Source: Nilaparvata lugens (lineage: Eukaryota; Arthropoda; Insecta; Hemiptera; Delphacidae). From it: a stretch of DNA of 64,000 nt. Within the stretch, counting starts at the first letter, position 1; each line of letters begins with the position of its first letter. The position numbers and the translations under genes are program-made. Of this stretch, positions 57,127-64,000 are shown one piece after another. The stretch spans positions 6,471,486 through 6,535,485 of the forward strand of contig NC_052511.1 in the NCBI RefSeq assembly GCF_014356525.2. Reading direction: 5' to 3'. A model generated the notes under the pieces. That model made no database searches and was not told the origin of the DNA. It saw nothing but the letters and a program-made list of their open reading frames with translations.

Positions 57127-57374
57127 AGCTGCGTACACATACTCGTGCTTCCAACCCGCACCGAGCACGCTCCTCCCTCGTACCGCTCACGTACCACCAT
57201 CGCACAGCAATCGCTTCGCCTCCGCTCTCTACTCGCACCGATCATGAACGTTACGGAAGATGGTAGATCTTCTCGCGTTCCCCGGTCGAACCATTGTTGC
57301 TCGCCGGTCGATCATCAATCGCTCTGCTGGAGTGACGTTCGGTTGCGGAGCGGAACGAAAGTCTGTACGCACCT
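57127..57374. mobile_element. GC-rich MITE sharing AGGTGCGTAC ends, copy 3 (inverted)
   Basis: The left end is AGCTGCGTACAC and the right end TCTGTACGCACCT, with TTA at 57124-57126 and 57375-57377. The interior is the reverse complement of the 5.2 and 34.8 kb copies, for example CGGTCGATCATCAATCGCTC. Short frames on both strands here are by-products of its GC-rich composition. Confidence 0.8.
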
Positions 57375-57710
57375 TTAACGTTCCCCATGACCATGTTTGG
57401 ACGTGTATCGGCTCGGCCAATGACAGAGTGACAGAGCTCAACGTTCATTGGTTAACAGCCAACGGCCAATCATAGGGCTTCACCCACACTATAGACTACA
57501 TCCTACTGCTCAATGTTCAAGCTTCAAGTTTACTATAGTGAGGTCCACGTTATAATGGCAGTGGATAAAGATGGAAGAACAGCTCTGCCCTAATTAATAT
57601 TGGAAGTAGAGATAAAATATGTTCAGATTTATTCAACTCATAACTTACTGTAATCAATAATTCAAATGCGATTCTCGACCTTAATTATTGATTCATTATT
57701 GGAGGACCAA

Positions 57711-58495
57711 TTTTTACTTTCCTTGCCCTATTACCATAGGTAAGGAAAGTATTGCTTTCCGAAAAAAATCAAGGTACCCTAATTTCAAATTTTCTATACG
57801 TTTCAAGGTCCCCTGAGTCCATAAAAGTGTTTTTTGGGTATTGGTCTGTATGTGTGTGTGTGTATGTGCGTCTGTGTACACGATATCTCATCTCCCAGTT
57901 AACGGAATGACTTGAAATTTGGAACTTAAGGTCCTTCCATTATAAGGATCCGACACGAACAAATGCAATTTCGATCGAATGCAATCCAAGATGGCGGCTA
58001 AATAGCGAAAATGTTGTCGAAACGATTTTGATCAAATTCATACCTGAAATAGTCATTGATAAGCTCTATCAACTGCAACAAGTCTTATATCCTTAAAAAT
58101 TTCAGGAGCTTTGCCCTATCTATGCAAAGTTTGATTTTAGATTCTCAATTATCAGCCTTCATATACAATTTGAAGAAAAAATTTCAAGTGGAAAAGATTA
58201 ACCATGAAAATCTCTGCAATTAATGTTCAGTGACGTTTACACCTAAAATTGAAAATAAGCTAGAAATTCGAGAAAATGTGATTATCCAATTGCAAACTGT
58301 TGGCAACTGTTGATTCTATTAAATGATTCACTATGAAGAGATAGCAGACCTCGTGTGTTCCAGCGTTATTGTCCTGTCACCAGCTGGCTCAAATCTTTGA
58401 ATTTTAGACTTAAGATGCGCGTAAATACTAGCGTCAGGTGATCAATTTTCATAACGGCAAGGAAAGTTGTGTGAGTGTACCACATCAGATTTTTA
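57711..58495 (+). mobile_element. Repeat F, copy 6, with short GT tract
   Basis: A full copy with both ends, but a GT run of only about 14 bases (57850-57865) and some internal deletions. It shows that the element itself does not need the long microsatellite. Confidence 0.7.
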
Positions 58496-58783
58496 ATAAT
58501 AGTGTTTCGATTGTCGATATATTTATCGTTGGTTCCGATTTGACCAACAGAGGATATAAGTCTGTGAGTTCTTTGTAGTATATTTATGAGGAATAAAGAA
58601 CTTTTTGGATTGAAAACAATTTAATACTATATAAATACTAACAAAGACACAAATAGGCACAAATCTCTGCTAAAATACTATCAATGGGCTTTCCATTAGT
58701 TTGTTAAGACTCTCGCATGCAATCCTCACAGAACCCAAACATATTATTTATTCCAGCCTATAGGATGTATTATGAAACAACTG

Positions 58784-59151
58784 GAAAAATCTGGTGTGGC
58801 ACACTCCACAACTTTCCTTGCCGTTATGAAAATTGATCACTTGACGCTAGTGTTATTATTTACACGCGCATCTCAAGTCTACTATTCCAAGATCTGAGAC
58901 AGCTGGTGACAGGACAATAACGCTGGAGACACACGAGGTCTGCTATCTCTTCATAGTGAATGATTCAATAGAATCAACACTTGCCAACAGTTTGCAATTG
59001 AATAATCACATTTTCTCGAATTCCGAGCTTATTTTCAATCTCAGGTGAATACGTACTGAACATTAATTGTAGAGTTTTTCATGCTCAATCTTTTCCACTT
59101 GGAATTTTCTGTTCAAATTGTATCTGAAGCCTGATAATTGGGAATCTAAAT
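58784..59151 (-). mobile_element. Repeat F, copy 7, truncated
   Basis: The CACCAGATTTTT end is present in minus orientation. Homology stops near GGGAATCTAAATTCCG. It faces copy 6 across about 290 bp, a second head-to-head pair of this family. Confidence 0.7.
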
Positions 59152-59482
59152 TCCGTAACGCGCTCGCGCACTCTGTGGGAAATAGGCTTGCTATATTATT
59201 CAGATTCACGTGAAACCGACAGTATTTATTATGAAAAGCCTCTATGCTTCCCGTTCGACCAATGCTGGGAGTGTAGGTTGAGTTTCACTAGTATAGTTTT
59301 CAAAACTTGCTTCATTCACTTGAAGATGCGATGAGCCCGATTAAATTATTCATTCATGTAAACTCTGACTGACCCCGTACTCTAATTTCTCGGCTTCTCT
59401 CTCTGTCACTCACTCACTCATTCTTCTCTCTCTCTCTTTCATTCACTTCCCACTTGGTTTTTATTTCACACTCATATCATTA

Positions 59483-59484
<2 letters not shown>

Positions 59485-59514
<30 letters not shown>

Positions 59515-59699
59515 CTTCTTCTTCTCTTCTTCTTCTTCTTCTTCTTCTTCTTCTTCTTCTTCTCTTCTTCTTCTTCTTCTTCTTCTTCTTCTTCTTCTCT
59601 TCTTCTTCTTCTTCTTCTTCTTCTTTTTTTTTCTTCTTCTTCTTCTCTTCTTCTTCTTCTTCTTCTTCTTCTTCTTCTTCTTCTTCTTCTTCTACTTCT

Positions 59700-59746
<47 letters not shown>

Positions 59747-59774
59747 TTCTTCGTCTTCTTCTTCTTCTTCTTCT

Positions 59775-59809
<35 letters not shown>

Positions 59810-60720
59810 TTCTTCCTCTTCTTTTTCTACTTCTTCCACTTGTTTTTAAATTCCACTCATATCCTCATACTTCTTCTTCACCTGTTTTTTTTTCTTCTTC
59901 TTCTTCTTCTTCTTCTTCTTCTTCTCCTCCTCCTCCTCCTGTTTCTTCCTATTCTTTTTCTTCTTCTTCTTCTTTTTCTTGTTATTCTTTCTACCTGTAT
60001 ATTCTTTCTCTGCTCCTATTCCACCTTCTTCCTTACCTCTTCCTTTTTCTGAAATATGAATTGCTCTCCTTTTTCCTTATTTTTCTTCTCCTCCTGTCTT
60101 CTCATTATTCTTCTTTCTTATTATTTTCTCTGTTTAATCTCTTTCTGGTCATATTCCACCTTCTTCCTCAACACTTCCTTTTCTAGCTCCTCTCCCTTAA
60201 AAATAAGAAGTGCTCTTCTCTTATTTTCCTTCTCCTGCTGTCTCCTTATTCTTCTTCTTTCTCTTCCACTTTTTCTCGTTATTCTACGTGTTTATTCTCT
60301 TTATGTTCATATTCCACCTTCTTCCTCACCACTTCCTTTTTCAGTTCCTCTCTCTAAAATAAGAATAAAATAGAAGTGTTCTTCTTCTTCTTCTTCTCCT
60401 TCTTCTCTTATCTTCTCTCCTCCTACGCTACTCTCTCCTCCTCCTCCGCGTCCTCTTCTTTCTATTTTTTTTTTTTTATTCTTCTGCTTCTCGCTTCTTC
60501 TTCTTCTAGTTTCTTCTCCTTGTCGCTTCCTATTCTCCTCATTCTTCTTCTTCATTATCTTCTTCTGCTTCCTCATCATCTTCCTCTTCTCACGTCTTCT
60601 TCTTCTCTATCTTCTTCTTCTCTCCACCTTACCACCTTACCCAAAATTAACTCAACCCTATCTCCTTCCTCTTCTCCCGTCTTCTTCTTCTCTATCTTCT
60701 TCTTCTTTCCACCTCACCAC
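59485..60720. repeat. TTC microsatellite and pyrimidine-rich array
   Basis: 59485-59847 is nearly pure (TTC)n with rare CTC or TTT interruptions. 59848-60720 is a more complex Y-rich array with recurring CATATTCCACCTTCTTCCTC, CTTCTTTCTCTT and TTCTTCTCTATCTTCTTCTT words. Poly-Ser and poly-Glu frames here are artefacts. Confidence 0.9.
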
Positions 60721-60912
60721 CTTACACACATTCAACTAAACCCTATCTCACCATAACCACACTTAACTAGTATTTTATCTACCACCAGTGCCAATAACAA
60801 CCTGGGGTCCTACACCAAGTAACCACGTGATCACACACCACAGAATCAGCAATCTGGACCAATCAGATGACTCGTCTCAACCTCTGGCAATATGAAGTCT
60901 TTGGCTGTGGCA

Positions 60913-60980
60913 CTACGTGACGCGACGCGACGCGACGTGACTCGACGTGACGTGACTCGACGCGACGCGACGCGGTCGAG
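60913..60980. repeat. CpG-dense GACGC/GTGAC tandem tract
   Basis: Runs of GACGCGACGCGACGC and GTGACTCGACGTGACGTG give the highest local CpG density in the window. The surrounding 60770-61080 does not match the interspersed families. It could be a promoter-proximal region of an unseen gene, but no ORF supports this. Confidence 0.6.
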
Positions 60981-61179
60981 TAGATCACGAGTCAAGATGT
61001 CACGTGCGAAGAAAGTAGACAGCTGATTAGGATTTCACTCACGTCATGAGTCATGACTGTGTCTGCTCACCCGAGAATGCTCCACATAGGTCAGAATCTT
61101 TCTCTATTTATGGCTGAGATTTTTCACCTACTAGATGTGATTCTTTCAGAATCTTTTCCTGTACTCCATAGAGTAGTAC

Positions 61180-61455
61180 CATAGAGAAACGATAGCATAA
61201 GTAGATATCCCATGGTATAGGGCGTTTATGTCGCAACTTTTACTGTTATCCCAAGCCGATAGTTCACGTAGTTCTTTCCCATGCAGCTGTGTGACGCTGG
61301 TAGTCTCTCAAATTGTGCCGTTCTTACACTCTCATCTCAACAAAACAGTAAAAATTTACAATAATCGACAGTAATCGGCTTGAGATAACAGTAAAAGTTG
61401 CGACATAAATTCCCTATACCATGGGATATCTACTTACGCTATTGTTTCTCTATGG
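61180..61455. mobile_element. Palindromic MITE E, copy 2
   Basis: The ends CCATAGAGAAACGATAGC and GCTATTGTTTCTCTATGG are flanked by TAGTA on both sides. This is either a 5-bp target duplication or a TA duplication with longer ends. The length (276 bp) equals copy 1. Confidence 0.75.
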
Positions 61456-61649
61456 TAGTACATAGTTGTATGTGTCAGTAGCCCATCTTGCAAGAGAGAG
61501 CGTAAAGTACCAATAGAAGAATTATCTATTTATTCATTAACTCATTTAATCACAGAGACAAATTACATGATTTTATGAATGGAGAGAAGAGATGAAGGTT
61601 ATATATTATTTAATGTAATTATCATGAATTATTGAATCAAGTGCAATGG

Positions 61650-61765
61650 ATGTGTTAGCTAAATTTAGGAGAAGAGTAGCAAAAGGTTACCTTATTTTCC
61701 CTCTTTCTATCATTTTGATAATGTTCTCTATGTATAAATTAATAAAGAATAATAAATAATGTATG
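61650..61765 (+). mobile_element. LINE 3' end L, copy 5
   Basis: It contains AGAGTAGCAAAAGGTTACC, TTATTTTCCCTCTTTC and ends TTAATAAAGAATAATAAATA. Confidence 0.55.
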
Positions 61766-61963
61766 ATTCATGCTCTATACTGAATAACTGCTCAACATAC
61801 TGTACATATTTAAGAGTAATCAAGAACTGTTCTTTTTAAGAGTATACTCTTTACTCTTTTTTAGTTTTATTTATATTGTTTTTTGTTCGGTTTGGATTGT
61901 AAATGAAAGTGTGAATCAAGAATGTGGAAATTACGTATAATCTTGCTGTAAATCTGGACCGTA

Positions 61964-62062
61964 TAATAGATTAAGAATAAGAACCGTTTTGTGGTATTTA
62001 TAGCCAGTGGTATTTTTCTACAACTTGAGTAATTCTGAATGATTGAATAAATAAATGAATAT
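61964..62062 (+). mobile_element. LINE 3' end with GAAT tail, copy 1
   Basis: AGAATAAGAACCGTTTTGTG ... GTGGTATTTTTCTACAACTT, ending TGAATAAATAAATGAAT. Copy 2 is at 63331-63424. Confidence 0.5.
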
Positions 62063-62065
62063 CAT

Positions 62066-63225
62066 CCTATTATATTAAGCGAGCAATTTCTGTATATATC
62101 TGGTTATTCTCATATGTGGCTATTTTTAAAAAACACCTATTGAAATGGGCTGCTTTTAAATTAATAAACAAAATAAAACTTGTAGCACCATTATTTATTA
62201 AAAACTTAAATAGTTGAACAACTAGTTTTGGTTTACACCATCTTCAGGTTCTAAAATAAATGAATAAATTCAATAATTTTATTAATTGAAAAAAATTCAA
62301 TTTAAACATATGTCAGTTTTATATCAATTAGTAAACAGTCATTGAATTTTATTTATTTATTTTAAATTCATATGACTAATTATTGAATAATTAGTCATAT
62401 AAATTTAAAATATGTCAGTTTTATCAATTGGTAAACAGTTATTGAATTTTATTTATTTATTTTAGAACCTGAAGATGGTGTAAACCGAAACTAGTTGTTC
62501 AACTATTTTAAGTTTTTTAATAAATAAAGGGTGCTACAAGTTTTATTTATTTATTTATTGTTATTTTTATATCTGGTTATTTATGTTTTACGGATCTCGA
62601 AAACTGCTCCAACGATTTTCACGAAATTTGGAACATAGTAGGTTTATGATATAAAGATTCGATTGCACTAGGTCTCATTCTTTGGAAAACTCGCTGAACG
62701 ACATTAAAAGGATAATTCATCCTTGGAAAACAGATGATAATTTCGTCGTATCTCGATAACAGAAGCTGCGTGTGCATGTGTGGGAGAGAGACAGAATTAT
62801 TTCCGGCTGTGTAATCATAATCAAAATTTTATCTAGCTAGACAATTTTTAATCGATTTGATCAACATAATCTGATTTGTTGACATGACATGATAATCCTC
62901 CTAAACTGGAGTATATCATAATTTTCAAAATTGATCATTATTTGACAATTTCAAGTGATTAGTGAGTGTTATTTTGTTAGTCAATTTGGTTTGTATATAA
63001 TCTAAATTATGAATTTTTTGTTTTCAAATGTTTAAACAGAGAATTGAACCTGAATTCAAGTGTATGGAACATAATCTACTTTCTGGACTATTTATAGTGT
63101 AAATCAAAATTCGGGAAAAAACAGTTTTGGGCTGTGCCTGTTAGTACTTCCCCAATCATTTTAAAGAATTGTGTTCGGTTTATCAAAAGTCAATAAATAA
63201 ATAACGAGCGAAGCTCGGTGCCCCG
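62066..63225 (+). mobile_element. Unclassified repeat M with AGCGAAGCT hairpin end, interrupted
   Basis: It starts near TATTAAGCGAGCAATTTC and resumes after the inverted pair (about 62560) with TATATCTGGTTATTTATG. It ends AACGAGCGAAGCTCGGTGCC. The clear re-start of TATATCTGGTTATT on both sides marks the nested insertion. The terminal hairpin resembles the ends of Helitron-like families C and D. Confidence 0.45.
62160..62560. repeat. Inverted pair of terminal repeats with a hammerhead-like core
   Basis: The arms 62163-62260 and 62457-62558 are complementary (CTTGTAGCACC ... GGTGCTACAAG). The plus-oriented arm contains CTGAAGA, then GGT/ACC able to pair around a GTAA loop, then CCGAAAC. The order CTGANGA ... 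GAAA matches the conserved core of hammerhead ribozymes reported in Penelope-like elements. Stem pairing is imperfect, so activity is doubtful. The interior also contains a small AATTAGTCATATGAATTTAAA palindrome. The insertion interrupts a longer repeat spanning about 62066-63225. Confidence 0.55.
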
Positions 63226-63330
63226 ATATAATCCATGATAAAGCACAGCTCGATCTAAATCAAGATGAATTCAGAACTTTATTTCTAAACTGTCTTTCGT
63301 CCTCAATATTTTTTGGACTGCAGTCTATAA

Positions 63331-63424
63331 GAGATGAGAATAAGAACCGTTTTGGTCTTTAGCCTGTGGTATTTTTTTAGAAGTTGAGTAGTTATTCTAA
63401 ATGAATGAATAAATGAATGAATAT
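63331..63424 (+). mobile_element. LINE 3' end with GAAT tail, copy 2
   Basis: AGAATAAGAACCGTTTTGG ... TGTGGTATTTTTTTAGAAG, ending AATGAATAAATGAATGAAT. Both copies are followed by ATCAT and AAAGCACAGCTCGATC-type sequence close by. Confidence 0.5.
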
Positions 63425-64000
63425 CATATCCATGAAAAAGCACAGCTCGATCTGAATCAAGATGAATCAGAACTTTATTTTCAAACCGTATTTCGTCCTT
63501 CTCAATATTGGTAGAGACTTGGAAAATCTCATTTTTCATAAATATTTTTTCATCACGAACTTCCGCAAAATCTACTCTATAAAATAAGCGTAGAAAGCTC
63601 TGTAGAAAATCCTAATTATTCTATTTTTATATCAAACTGTAAACTCAGCAACTACTGTTCAAACTACGATTAAAAACTCGCTTCCATTTTCAACAACAGA
63701 TGAATAGTACTTTTATTGCAATTCCCATTGATGTCAGTAGCAATAACGACCGAAGTTCCGTTATTTCATTTCTAGATTTGAATTTGTTTAATATGGAAAG
63801 CCGGTGGGTAAAAGCTGAAACGGGAAAGTTTGGAAAGTTATCATGGCACCTGTATTTTGGAGGAGCTCCAATATTTCAATTGCAGCCACATTTTGGTAGA
63901 AACAATGTCAGCAACCTAGAAAAAAGCTTGATAAGCTTTTGATTTGTATCCAACTTCGAATATCCGTTTACTACTTTCCAATGCTGAATGATGGTATCAT
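63425..64000. other. Right edge of the window, one uncharacterised frame
   Basis: A plus-strand frame of 80 codons (63700-63942) starts with ATG and has fairly even composition, but no recognised motif and no splice context. It may be chance; a partial gene continuing past the window cannot be excluded. Confidence 0.25.

Noticed and set aside
57127..57374. Short GC-rich coding frames on both strands
   Set aside because: They fall wholly inside a MITE that is present in inverted form at 5.2 and 34.8 kb.
59454..59849. Poly-Ser and poly-Glu frames
   Set aside because: Translation of (TTC)n on the two strands; no unique sequence.
1..64000. Endogenous viral element or bacterial transfer
   Set aside because: No frame resembled viral or bacterial proteins, and no compositional block stood out except repeats and the single host exon.

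Overview
The window looks like nuclear DNA of an insect, most probably a sap-sucking hemipteran of the planthopper type such as Nilaparvata. It is AT-rich and has no operon structure. It holds short interspersed palindromic elements, Helitron-like elements, LINE 3' ends, a tRNA-derived SINE and very long microsatellites. The taxonomic guess rests on the general look of the repeat families and was not tested by any search. No rRNA, true tRNA gene, CRISPR array, intact transposase or intact retroelement polyprotein was seen.

Only one host coding segment is well supported: the first coding exon of a small multi-pass (tetraspan-like) membrane protein on the minus strand at 49290-49718. It has an in-frame stop just upstream of its ATG and a consensus splice donor at its end. 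Its later exons were not found. Other protein-coding signal comes from decayed non-LTR retrotransposons at 8289-8402, 17787-18299, 39552-39800 and 53524-53712.

Layout. 0.3-1.9 kb: GA-rich minisatellite with inserted repeats. 2.3-7.4 kb: palindromic elements and MITEs. 7.9-9.2 kb: minisatellite split by a LINE. 9.2-16.5 kb: mostly single-copy DNA with several mobile elements and a minisatellite split by a Helitron. 16.5-23.7 kb: satellites with periods of about 187, 130 and 156 bp plus a LINE. 23.7-29.6 kb: MITEs, a Helitron and a 1.7-kb inverted repeat. 29.6-44.1 kb: a mosaic of three segmental duplications whose paired copies give natural filled and empty insertion sites. 44.9-46.4 kb: an element holding a 22-bp minisatellite. 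46.4-51.2 kb: the quietest stretch, with the membrane-protein exon. 51.3-53.2 and 59.4-60.7 kb: long pyrimidine (TTC) tracts. 53.5-64 kb: further LINE ends, MITEs, a Helitron, a SINE and inverted repeats.

The most informative material is the mobile-element record: a uniform 165-bp MITE family with 3-bp target duplications, two Helitron-like families with CTAG|T ends, Penelope-like palindromes, and five presence/absence insertion pairs. I found no clear new multi-gene system.
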